Source: Bacillota bacterium
Lineage (GTDB): Bacteria; Bacillota; Clostridia; Lachnospirales; Lachnospiraceae
Direction of reading: 5' to 3'
Assembly: GCA_023418475.1 (NCBI GenBank)
Contig: JAEZZO010000003.1
Span: 42,568-106,567, forward strand
Length of the DNA: 64,000 nt
Position numbers and translations under genes: made by a program. Shown here piece after piece: positions 16,615 through 24,969 of the stretch. The notes below the pieces were generated by a model. The model saw only the letters and a list, made by a program, of their open reading frames with translations. It ran no database searches and was not told the origin of the DNA. Every line of letters begins with the position of its first letter. Within the stretch, counting starts at the first letter, position 1.

Positions 16615-18990
16615 TTATGAAACATTTAATATCGTTAACTTACAACCTGTTTTGATCACAAATCCGTTACTCAGTGTTATGATAATATTCTTCGTATCGG
16701 TAGAATCTGTCGTCAGTTTATTCAGTTTGGCATTTGACAGGTTTATCGTCGCTTTACCGCCTGATATAGTTGTCGACCCCAGAACCGATACACCGCCCCA
16801 GGTAACATCGGATACTGCCACTCCATAGCTTGCATCAAATAATGAAAGGGTTAGAGTATAATCTACACGTTCCTCTTCTATCGTTGTTGATGTTCCGTCA
16901 GAATTCGTGACCTTGGATGTCTTTGTTGTCTTAAGGCTCCCTTCCGATATAGTCCAGGAAATTGGCGTATTATTAAGAGTTGCCGTGTTCACCAGCGTTA
17001 TGTATACATCAGTCTTCAGATCCTCACCATTATTCAGAGAGATATACAAAGGCTCTGCCACATTCGTAATATCAATTGGAGATGATTGTTCAAATTTTGA
17101 TACATTCACCTTGACCGTCGCTGTAGCAATTATTTCCTCCTCATCGTTTTTATAAGAACTATACTCTACAGAATAATCCGTTCCAAGGTTTAAGGTATAA
17201 CCATCGTATTTTAATGTTTTAATTGCAACCTTATCTGAGGTAAAGCTATTTACACTGTTGGAATTTGGTACATACATTGTTCCAAGATCCAGTTTAAATT
17301 TAAAATAATTATCATCTTCCGTATCATTGGACATAAAAACACGTTTAAAATTATTGGTATACTCTTTTTGCTTATCCTCTTCCGCGGTTGGATTATTTAC
17401 CTTCGTTCTTGGATACAGATATAAAATAACTCCCGCCGTATCATTACTGTTTATTATATCAGAGCTGGCAAGTGTAAGCTCTGCATACAGCTTCTCCTTC
17501 GTTACCGCATTAATCTGATCCGTTGAAGTAATCTTTGTGGTAATAATATACTTATCATTTTCCCCCGTACTGTTTGTATTTTTCGCTACAGTGCTTTTAC
17601 AGGTTACGGAACCTTTGTTAATACCATAGGCATCCAAAAACCGTATAGAAGCTACTGTTGTTGAGGTTGCACTATTTAACTGGAAGGAGAGATAAGTGTT
17701 GCTGTCTGTTTGCTGGCATACGCCGGCTGTTGCTATCAAAGTTGTAAGCGTGGATGCTTTCGGTGCATCCGGATATACCAGTCCTAAAGCTCCCGTAATA
17801 TCGATCTCAACAGAGGCCAGTGCAAAATCCACGGTACTGGTCTTATCAATAGATTTCTTTCTTACAAAGATATGACAGCCTTTGGGTGCCGCATCATTTT
17901 TAAGACTCTCCGCCGCACTCGAGGCAATGGTTATCCAATTTGCCGTGAGATTATTTAATTCCTCATCCTTTTTCACAACGGTATATTCAAACGGCATTGC
18001 AGTGCTGGCCGCCTTCACTTGAAGAGCAACGCTTGAGGAGCTTTCATAATTCAATGAGATACCATTGGCTTCTATATTCGGTGGTCCTTCCTGTACCGGA
18101 ACGGTGACGGTAGCCACCTTCGATACCTGTGAGGAAGTAGTGGCATTGGTTCGAAATTGAAGCTTTACTTCTGCCTGCGCATTCGATGTTCCTTGATACA
18201 TTGCTTTTGCCGCCACATTATTTAGCATCAGATTATTTGAAGTGGTAATGCTTGTCCAATCCGTAGTCGAACCGTCACTGTTAACCGTTCTGTAGGCCAT
18301 CCCCTTTTTCACAGCAATACAGAATTTTGAACCATTAATTATCACACTTGGGGCGTTAGCCTTCTTCGGAATTGTTACAGAGACTTCTTTGCTGGGGCGA
18401 AATCCTACATTCGATATACTAGTGCCATTCACAGGTGCCAGCCGAAAGCAAACAATTGCACCATTATTATTCAAACGGCTAAGCTGAGAAGATAAGATAT
18501 CCGTATTGACCGTATTCCAGATCGAACTGTCTTTTTTCCTCCATTCAATCGCCCGGTTACCTGCTTTTGTAAAAACCGCTGTATTTTTCACATTATTATA
18601 TTTTACTTTAAAATTAATAACTTGTTTCGGAATTGTAACTGTTAAAATACCGGAAGACCGATTTCCTTTAAAAGTCATTACATAATTGCTCGATACAGGT
18701 ACCCAGGAAATATCCATGGTTATCGTATTGGAGCCGCTGATAGTCCCGGGTACTTCTTCCCAGTTTTTCTTCTTGGAATCTGAAAAATATACCTCCGTAT
18801 CACCGGCGTTTAATTGTAATGTTATGGTATCCTCATAATAATTTATTTCTTTCACAGAAATACTTTCAGCTGCACTTGCCTTACCGGTGTTCTGATTAAT
18901 AATAAATAAAGCTAAAATAAACAGCAATATTGCAAGTAGCATTCTTTTGGACTTCGTCCCCTTTATATCTGCGTACATTATTCTATCCAT
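16615..18990 (-). CDS. Large secreted protein of unknown function (tandem paralog)
   Basis: 791 residues with a signal peptide (basic start, then a hydrophobic run ending in KASAAES). The first half repeats the organisation of the 15361-16548 product. The second half, from about residue 400, has no counterpart there and reads as further beta-rich modules with many Thr/Asn/Lys residues. There is no LPXTG motif, no transmembrane C-terminus and no SLH repeat, so how it would stay at the surface is unclear. RBS AAAGG close to the ATG; an alternative start lies four codons later. Function unknown; likely an extracellular structural or adhesive protein. Confidence 0.8.
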   Translation of the reverse strand: MDRIMYADIKGTKSKRMLLAILLFILALFIINQNTGKASAAESISVKEINYYEDTITLQLNAGDTEVYFSDSKKKNWEEVPGTISGSNTITMDISWVPVSSNYVMTFKGNRSSGILTVTIPKQVINFKVKYNNVKNTAVFTKAGNRAIEWRKKDSSIWNTVNTDILSSQLSRLNNNGAIVCFRLAPVNGTSISNVGFRPSKEVSVTIPKKANAPSVIINGSKFCIAVKKGMAYRTVNSDGSTTDWTSITTSNNLMLNNVAAKAMYQGTSNAQAEVKLQFRTNATTSSQVSKVATVTVPVQEGPPNIEANGISLNYESSSSVALQVKAASTAMPFEYTVVKKDEELNNLTANWITIASSAAESLKNDAAPKGCHIFVRKKSIDKTSTVDFALASVEIDITGALGLVYPDAPKASTLTTLIATAGVCQQTDSNTYLSFQLNSATSTTVASIRFLDAYGINKGSVTCKSTVAKNTNSTGENDKYIITTKITSTDQINAVTKEKLYAELTLASSDIINSNDTAGVILYLYPRTKVNNPTAEEDKQKEYTNNFKRVFMSNDTEDDNYFKFKLDLGTMYVPNSNSVNSFTSDKVAIKTLKYDGYTLNLGTDYSVEYSSYKNDEEEIIATATVKVNVSKFEQSSPIDITNVAEPLYISLNNGEDLKTDVYITLVNTATLNNTPISWTISEGSLKTTKTSKVTNSDGTSTTIEEERVDYTLTLSLFDASYGVAVSDVTWGGVSVLGSTTISGGKATINLSNAKLNKLTTDSTDTKNIIITLSNGFVIKTGCKLTILNVS

Positions 18991-19151
18991 TAACCTTTCT
19001 TTTGTATTGGATATGAAATATACATCCCTGTATGAAACATATCGAATCTATTCTACCTGTAATCCATTACCAGAATTATATAATGATTTTATCATTCTTT
19101 CAATGTTTTTGGTGAAATATAGGATATATGTATCATTGAATATCATTGTAA

Positions 19152-19188
19152 ATAAAAATAAGGCTGCGCATATTCTGCTGCAGCCTGA
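19152..19188 (-). terminator. Terminator after ppnP
   Basis: Minus strand AGGCTGCAGC, loop AGAATAT, GCGCAGCCT, then TATTTTTAT. It lies directly beyond the ppnP stop. Confidence 0.75.
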
Positions 19189-19198
19189 AGATACTTTC

Positions 19199-19510
19199 TT
19201 ATAGATAGGAACAGCAATAATCTGTTAATTCCGCTACAATTAATTGAAATTTAGAGTCAGCAGCAACCTCGAAGGCTTCTCCTGCATTCACTTTTATCCA
19301 CTCAGTGCTTCCGGGAAGTTTGACCTCAAGCTTTCCGGCCAGTATCTCCATCAGTTCCTTTTTTCCTGTCCCAAATTCATATTCACCGGGCATCATAATT
19401 CCCAGTGTCTTTTTTTCTCCATCCTGAAAAATTACTGTTCTGCTGGTTACCTTGCCGTCAAAATAGATATTGGCATTTTTAATAATACTTACATTGTCAA
19501 ATTGGTTCAT
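19199..19510 (-). CDS. ppnP: Pyrimidine/purine nucleoside phosphorylase PpnP (DUF1255/YaiE)
   Basis: A small cupin-fold enzyme that cleaves several nucleosides with phosphate. The start ending at 19510 has GGAGG 7 nt upstream; the frame is open 45 bases further. The 103-residue product shows the family pattern: an N-terminal NANIYFDGKVTSRTV, LGIMMPGEYEF in the middle, then the beta-barrel with ELMEILAGKLEV and AGEAFEVAADSKF. Length is close to the 94 residues of the E. coli protein. It is monocistronic with its own terminator. Confidence 0.88.
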   Translation of the reverse strand: MNQFDNVSIIKNANIYFDGKVTSRTVIFQDGEKKTLGIMMPGEYEFGTGKKELMEILAGKLEVKLPGSTEWIKVNAGEAFEVAADSKFQLIVAELTDYCCSYL

Positions 19511-19648
19511 ATAAATCCTCCGTTTGTCGTTTCTATTGAGGATAGGATAAGCCAAATATGTCCATTGACTTTGTTACCCAAATCCTATAAAAATTCTTTC
19601 GTCTTTATATCGGTACATTGCCGTCAAAGCTGTAGTCTATCCTGTAAT

Positions 19649-20185
19649 TTATTTCAGTTTCAGCTTACCCCGCACCTTCCCCCAGATAAACCTTTGAAAG
19701 TAGTTATACGCTACATCATAAATATACAGGGCTGCCTGACCACCAAGCAGCAGGGCAGCTACTATGTTACGATTAATGTTTCCGGCATAAAACAGCTTTG
19801 GCAGAAATACTAGTGCCGGAATATACATGAGATTAAATGCAGCATATTTGACAATCCATAATAGACGCCTTCTTGCCTTAAGCTCTTTAATATTGATCAG
19901 TTTATCAAAGGCAAATTCCGAAATCAGAATATAACCCGCCAGTGCAGCAAAGGTGATGCAGTACAGCTTATTCGGTGCAAGTATAACACCAAGTATCACA
20001 CTGGCAAGATAGAATCCGAAGGCATATCGGATATTAGATTCCCGGAAAGCAATACCCACACAAAAAGCTGCTGCCGCCAGTAAAAACAAAGTATTAAATT
20101 CAAGAATACCGCTAAGGATAATAAGAACCTCCGATATCGCCAGCAATAATCCCATAAATGCTAATTTTCCACTGCTTAAATGCAT
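19649..20185 (-). CDS. Small membrane protein of unknown function next to a J-domain protein
   Basis: 178 residues, starting at the ATG ending at 20185, with GGGAGGGG about 10 nt upstream. Five to six hydrophobic helices, charged linkers with ELKARRRLLW in the middle and a basic C-terminus (RGKLKLK). It overlaps the 3' end of the J-domain gene by about 10 bases, so the two are coupled. No recognised domain. The gene order DUF5685 / J-domain / membrane protein suggests a joint membrane-associated function. Confidence 0.75.
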   Translation of the reverse strand: MHLSSGKLAFMGLLLAISEVLIILSGILEFNTLFLLAAAAFCVGIAFRESNIRYAFGFYLASVILGVILAPNKLYCITFAALAGYILISEFAFDKLINIKELKARRRLLWIVKYAAFNLMYIPALVFLPKLFYAGNINRNIVAALLLGGQAALYIYDVAYNYFQRFIWGKVRGKLKLK

Positions 20186-20832
20186 GGAATCAAATCCCCT
20201 CCCATACATTCACAGCAAGAATCAGCACACCACAAATCACAGCAGAGATTACCGGTGCCAAAGCTTCTGCCATAGCCTCCTCCATTTCCTCCATAAATAC
20301 CTCCACCGCCATAACCGCCTCCGTAGCGATTATTCTGATATCGTTGGGTCTGCCCCTCCAGCTGATTAAGAAAATTTCTATATTCCTGATTGCCGGGTTC
20401 CATATTAACAGCCTGCCTTGCTTGGTCAAAGGCATTGACATTATTTCCAATACCTGCATTTGCTACTGCACTGTAATAATACCATCTTGCAGAACGATAT
20501 TGTATACGAGAAAGTGTATTGAGTGCCTGTACATAATTTCCAGAGTTGATATAGCTGTTAACCATTCTCATCTCATCGGAATCATCACCCGAACCGGCAG
20601 CACCATATCCATTATATCCACTATATCCATTATGCCCGCCTTCTCTTTCCTTCATGATCTGATCGTATGCTTCTTGAACCTCTTTAAATTTTTCCTCTGC
20701 AAGACTGGCCAGCGGATTATTCACATAAGAATCAGGATGATATTTTCTGCTCAGCTCACGATATGCTTTTTTGATTTCTTCATTTGAGGCATTCGGGGAT
20801 ACCTCAAGTACCTGATATGGATTTGCTATCAT
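20176..20832 (-). CDS. J-domain (DnaJ-like) protein with Gly- and Cys-rich tail
   Basis: 218 residues. The N-terminal J domain (about 3-65) has helix II KKAYRELSRKY and the essential HPD at 32-34, so it can probably stimulate a DnaK-type Hsp70. After a Gly/Tyr-rich linker (66-80) comes an Asp/Tyr/Asn-rich helical segment resembling TPR-like repeats (YINSGNYVQALNTLSRIQ, then YYSAVANAGIGNNVNAFDQA). The tail is Gly/Tyr-rich followed by a six-cysteine end (CCDLWCADSCCECMGG). It lacks the DnaJ zinc-finger and substrate-binding domains, so it is not the housekeeping DnaJ. It overlaps its upstream neighbour by 29 bases. Confidence 0.9.
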   Translation of the reverse strand: MIANPYQVLEVSPNASNEEIKKAYRELSRKYHPDSYVNNPLASLAEEKFKEVQEAYDQIMKEREGGHNGYSGYNGYGAAGSGDDSDEMRMVNSYINSGNYVQALNTLSRIQYRSARWYYYSAVANAGIGNNVNAFDQARQAVNMEPGNQEYRNFLNQLEGQTQRYQNNRYGGGYGGGGIYGGNGGGYGRSFGTGNLCCDLWCADSCCECMGGDLIPCI

Positions 20833-21670
20833 ATGATTGTTCCTTCCTTTTCATTCTCTCTTCCTGTATTTTATTATATTTGTTCCAGACTCCTTCATAT
20901 AAAATATTTCGAAGTATGGTAATATCCATTACACAGGGAAGCTGTTCAAATTCCCTGCTGCACTCTGCAATCATAAGGGTGAGCATATTGCCGCATTCCT
21001 GATAAAAGCTTTCCTTACCGTAATCCGCCAGAAATGGATTATAGCTATTATTTTTCATATCCTTTTCGATGTCATCATAGGCATCCAGAATATAGATAAA
21101 CTTACCAAGATAAAACCCTATTTTGCGAAGATTATTTTCCCATCTGTCCTTCTTATAGGTAAAAAGCTCTGCCATCAGCTCTCCAAAGCACCTGGAGACC
21201 ATATCTATATTGGTCTCTCCCCGGTCTTCACATTCCTTCAGCTGGTTGAGACATTCACGGATGCTGCCGCATTTCTCCGGATATTTCCGGCTTACCTTTT
21301 TGTAACCTCTTTGCAGTGCTCTGGCTCCTGTAAGTCCCAGGATGCTTCTTTCATCCTGCCAGTCATCCATCAGATGATGATAGGTAAGTGCAATATTCAT
21401 GTCTGCGACATAATCGGTAATCTCATTGCGTAAAGTCTCCTGCTTTCTGACCGGATGAACCACACAGTGGCTTTTTATCCTCTTTGTGTCACATTCATAC
21501 AAGGAGGTCAGAAGTATGATTAAGAAGGTCATATCATAAGATAACGTCATCTGCCCAAGCTGTCCATAATTATTTTTCAGTACTCTGCATAAACCACAAT
21601 AAAATGCTTTATATTCGTAGAATTCTTTTACTTTCAGCTCCGGTTTATTAATTACTACATATCCGAACAT
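20804..21670 (-). CDS. DUF5685-like helical protein
   Basis: 288 residues, mostly alpha-helical, cytosolic. It begins MFGYVVINKPELKVKEF, then YKAFYCGLCRVLKNNYG, a pattern I associate with DUF5685 proteins of Clostridia. Two acidic clusters (MDDWQDE near 119-125 and DAYDDIEKD near 214) are spaced like the Asp-rich motifs of class I isoprenoid-synthase folds, but that link is inference. It starts the DUF5685 / J-domain / membrane-protein unit and is 12 bases downstream of the esterase gene, so the whole group may be one transcript. Function unknown. Confidence 0.75.
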   Translation of the reverse strand: MFGYVVINKPELKVKEFYEYKAFYCGLCRVLKNNYGQLGQMTLSYDMTFLIILLTSLYECDTKRIKSHCVVHPVRKQETLRNEITDYVADMNIALTYHHLMDDWQDERSILGLTGARALQRGYKKVSRKYPEKCGSIRECLNQLKECEDRGETNIDMVSRCFGELMAELFTYKKDRWENNLRKIGFYLGKFIYILDAYDDIEKDMKNNSYNPFLADYGKESFYQECGNMLTLMIAECSREFEQLPCVMDITILRNILYEGVWNKYNKIQEERMKRKEQSYDSKSISGT

Positions 21671-21682
21671 GAAGCCTCCTTC

Positions 21683-23197
21683 TTAATGCTCCTCTCCTGT
21701 ACGAAACGGAGCAAGCGGAATTCCATTCCTCCCATATATGGTAACAGGACCATAATCTGTCCATAAATAGCGTCCATACCGGGGATTTGAAACCTTTGGG
21801 GACGAGATGAAAATCTTCGAGCCTCGTAAGGCGATATCAGCCTTCTCATACTGTAAGTCTTCTCCTGCAATCTCAAAGCCTACAGGCTCTCCCTTTAATA
21901 CAAAGCCCTCCTGCGCATGCCGAAAGGAAAACTCCATTCCGCCGTCTTTATACTCAAAGCCCTGATAGATCGGGCCGTAAGCATCTTTTTCACTAATCTT
22001 TTGGTAAGCAAGATAAAGAGCCAAAAGGGCAAGCCGCTCTCCAACAGGCCTTTTATCCTTTGGATGGATATCATTAAATTCCCCGCTGTCGATGATAATT
22101 GCTATCCCGGTATTAGAAACCGATTGATAGGTATTCATCTGTGCTTCTCGAAGATAGCACCAGCTCTTTGAATCCGGATCTGATTTAAACCGGTGCATTG
22201 TAATCTGTGTCAGAAGGAATGGAAGTGTCTCATCCTCCCAGTCTTCCCGCCATTTGGTTATTAGTCTGGTCAACAACTTTTGATAAATATGCGCCTTGGG
22301 GATATCCTCTTCTCCCTGATAATAGAGAAATCCACGCAGGGTATAGGGCATAACTCTTTGCAGCATACTGTGATACAGTCCTGCCGGACGAAATGGACTG
22401 AAGCTGTTCTTCGGACCCGGATACTGGCACTCACCGCATACTCTTATGACTTCCTCCCATTCCACATCCGGATTGTATTTATGAAGCGCAATACATTTCA
22501 GGTCCCATTCTTCATGGTAAGTCTTATACTCTATATAATCCTTTAACTGTTCTTCCTCTGTTTTATCTTCAATTACTTTCTGGAATTCTTCCAGATATAT
22601 TTTAAGCTCTTCATCCTCTTCCAGACACTTCTTACTAATCCAGCAAGCCGCAGAGGTACCGCCCCAATTACAACTGATAATTCCTACCGTTACACCAAGC
22701 TCCGCTGCGATTCTTTTACCATAGATATAGCCCACTGCGGACCATTTTTTTGCATTCTCTTCGCTGAATTCACACCACTTAGTATGTTCCTCTCCCTCTA
22801 AAAAATGCTCATCCCTATAGGCGGTCTTAAAAGTATAGTAAAAACGTACATTGGGACTTTGATCATATTGCAGCATTTCTTTTCCGCCTGTACAATTTTG
22901 AAGCTCAAACTCCATATTAGACTGCCCGCCTGCGAGCCATACTTCACCAATCGCTATATTTTCAAAGGTAAATCTCTGATTACCGCATCCTACTATCATC
23001 TGATAGCCTGTACCAGCCTTCATCGAAGGAAGCTGAACCAGCCATTTTTCATTTTTTACTTCTCCTGTATAAGTATTCCCGAGAAAACTTACAGTAACCG
23101 TATCATTATCCTTGCCCTGACCAAAAACCTTAATATTCTTTTCTCTCTGCAAAACCATATTATTGCTAAAAATTGCTGCCACTTTAAATTCTGCCAT
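21683..23197 (-). CDS. Sialate O-acetylesterase-like SGNH hydrolase
   Basis: 504 residues from the ATG ending at 23197 (GGAG 4 nt upstream). The family nucleophile block GQSNM is at 91-95, and the C-terminal catalytic Asp-His pair is in NDIHPKDKRPVGERLA. No signal peptide is seen, so it acts inside the cell, perhaps removing acetyl groups from imported sialic acids or acetylated xylo-oligosaccharides. An N-terminal Ig-like beta domain (1-85) precedes the SGNH core, as usual for the family. Substrate uncertain. Confidence 0.9.
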   Translation of the reverse strand: MAEFKVAAIFSNNMVLQREKNIKVFGQGKDNDTVTVSFLGNTYTGEVKNEKWLVQLPSMKAGTGYQMIVGCGNQRFTFENIAIGEVWLAGGQSNMEFELQNCTGGKEMLQYDQSPNVRFYYTFKTAYRDEHFLEGEEHTKWCEFSEENAKKWSAVGYIYGKRIAAELGVTVGIISCNWGGTSAACWISKKCLEEDEELKIYLEEFQKVIEDKTEEEQLKDYIEYKTYHEEWDLKCIALHKYNPDVEWEEVIRVCGECQYPGPKNSFSPFRPAGLYHSMLQRVMPYTLRGFLYYQGEEDIPKAHIYQKLLTRLITKWREDWEDETLPFLLTQITMHRFKSDPDSKSWCYLREAQMNTYQSVSNTGIAIIIDSGEFNDIHPKDKRPVGERLALLALYLAYQKISEKDAYGPIYQGFEYKDGGMEFSFRHAQEGFVLKGEPVGFEIAGEDLQYEKADIALRGSKIFISSPKVSNPRYGRYLWTDYGPVTIYGRNGIPLAPFRTGEEH

Positions 23198-23511
23198 AAA
23201 TCTCCATTCTGCCAACTACGGATTATCCGTGTATCTGTATGGATCTATTATCGAAAAATACTGCCGATGTCCGTAATCAAGAAAAATATAATGTATGAAT
23301 TAAGTATCAAAATAAGCTAAGGATTAAGACATTTCATTGCGTATATTTTATTGCTACGATTGTTTACTATCTTATAATACTCACTTATGGCACTTAAATC
23401 ATTTATGTAGTACTGCCATTACTGTACCTTGAATTTTAATAGTATAGCATATTTTTTTTAATATGGAAATGCTTATGGAAAATATCATAATATTTTAATA
23501 TCATTTTAATA

Positions 23512-23613
23512 AAAACAGGTTAGCAAAATAATATGCTCCCTTCTAGGTAGACAAGTAAAATATTAAACTTGTTACTTAGAAGAGAGCATATTAATACCTC
23601 ATTCACCTGTTTT
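23512..23613. repeat. Long inverted repeat / MITE-like hairpin
   Basis: Outer arms AAAACAGGT (23512-23520) and ACCTGTTTT (23605-23613) are perfectly complementary. Inner arms of about 27 and 26 bases (23530-23556 and 23567-23592, beginning AATATGCTC and ending GAGCATATT) pair with four or so mismatches and one bulge around a 10-base AT loop. There is no T-tract of terminator length. Either a decayed non-autonomous mobile element or a structured RNA. Confidence 0.65.
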
Positions 23614-23779
23614 CCAAACTTTACAGACATACCAGACACCTTCGGCTTCTGGTAAGCAATATACTAATAACCAAATTAGAAATAACAGCAGAAAATTGTC
23701 TGCAAAGAGAGGAAGAAAACACTTTTGTTTCCTTTCAAAACAATAACACTTTTTAATATATTTAGAGCACTATATTAGC

Positions 23780-23808
23780 TTTACTTGCTACCTGGTATGC
23801 GCTATACT
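23780..23808 (+). promoter_or_regulatory. Likely promoter of ddl-murF
   Basis: -35 TTTACT (23780-23785), 17-bp spacer, -10 TATACT (23803-23808), about 80 bases before the ddl start. Confidence 0.55.
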
Positions 23809-23887
23809 GTTTTGGAAAAGTTATTAATATAAACGAATATGACAATTATAAATTGATTTATAGACAGTGAAAGCGAGGAAGGTTAGT

Positions 23888-24952
23888 ATGAAAATTGTTG
23901 TTTTAGCCGGTGGCACAAGCACAGAAAGAGATGTATCCTTAATAACAGGAACCATGATATATAATGCTCTGAAAAGTAATGGACACCAGGTTGTACTACT
24001 GGATGTTTTTATGGGCTATGAGGGTTCTGAAATAAATGTATTTGATCTAGAGAAAGACTGGACGTCGAATATCAGCGCTATTAAAGAGGATAATCCTGAT
24101 ATCAGTCAGATAAAGGCTATGAGAAAAGGAGGTTCCCTAAGCTTTTTCGGTAATCGAGTCATTGAACTGTGCAGTATGGCTGATATGGTATTTCTGGCAC
24201 TCCATGGAGAGAACGGAGAAGATGGTAAAATACAGGCGGCCTTTGACTTAATGGGAATTAAATATACCGGAACGGATTATACCAGCAGTGCTCTTGCCAT
24301 GGATAAGGCTATTTCAAAGGAGATTTTCTCTGTCTATCAGATTCCGACTCCCTCCGGCATTCATGTGAAAAAGGGAACTTCCTTCACCTGGGATTGCTAT
24401 CCCTGTGTGGTTAAGGTCTGCAACGGCGGTTCCAGTGTTGGTGTGTCCATCGTACATAATCCGGAAGAGATGGATTGTGCTTTGAAGGATGCTTTTCTGT
24501 ATGGCAGTGAAGTGATTATTGAGCAATACATTAGGGGCAGGGAATTCTCTGTTGGTGTGATGGATGGTAAAGCTCTTCCCATTATAGAAATTGCTCCTCT
24601 GGAAGGTTTTTATAATTATAAAAACAAATATCAGGCTGGAAGTACCATAGAGACTTGCCCGGCAGATCTAAGCGCTGACTTAACCGTTAAGATGCAAAAA
24701 ATTGCAGAAGACGTATTCCTTGCACTTCGGTTGAAAACTTATGCACGTATGGACTTTATGCTAAGTGAAAAGAATGAGATTTACTGCTTGGAAGCCAATA
24801 CTCTCCCCGGTATGACCCCTACTTCTCTGCTGCCTCAAGAAGCAGGCGCTCTTGGAATGAACTTTAATGAGCTATGTGAGAAGATTATAGAAATATCAAT
24901 GAACAAATATCCAAAACAAGAAGAACCGGACAGAGGTTCTTGCTGTGAATAG
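23888..24952 (+). CDS. ddl: D-alanine--D-alanine ligase
   Basis: Joins two D-alanines with ATP for peptidoglycan synthesis. The start at 23888 follows GGAAGG by 5 nt and gives MKIVVLAGGTSTERDVS, the normal Ddl N-terminus (the frame is open 21 bases further). 354 residues. ATP-grasp features: LHGENGEDGKIQAAFDLMG (about 105-123), the KVCNGGSSVGVS loop, EQYIRGREFSVGV, and the metal-binding MDFML and EANTLPGMTPTSLLPQ near the C-terminus. murF follows after 17 bases, so D-Ala-D-Ala is made and used from one transcript. Confidence 0.95.
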   Translation: MKIVVLAGGTSTERDVSLITGTMIYNALKSNGHQVVLLDVFMGYEGSEINVFDLEKDWTSNISAIKEDNPDISQIKAMRKGGSLSFFGNRVIELCSMADMVFLALHGENGEDGKIQAAFDLMGIKYTGTDYTSSALAMDKAISKEIFSVYQIPTPSGIHVKKGTSFTWDCYPCVVKVCNGGSSVGVSIVHNPEEMDCALKDAFLYGSEVIIEQYIRGREFSVGVMDGKALPIIEIAPLEGFYNYKNKYQAGSTIETCPADLSADLTVKMQKIAEDVFLALRLKTYARMDFMLSEKNEIYCLEANTLPGMTPTSLLPQEAGALGMNFNELCEKIIEISMNKYPKQEEPDRGSCCE

Positions 24953-24969
24953 CCGGATGGAGGTAGCAT

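Larger units (their letters stand above)
23198..23887. other. Intergenic region between divergent esterase and ddl genes
   Basis: 690 AT-rich bases without a convincing gene. It holds the long inverted repeat at 23512-23613 and the likely ddl promoter at 23780-23808. A further small hairpin (GGAAGAAAAC/TTGTTTCC) lies near 23721-23742. Confidence 0.5.
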
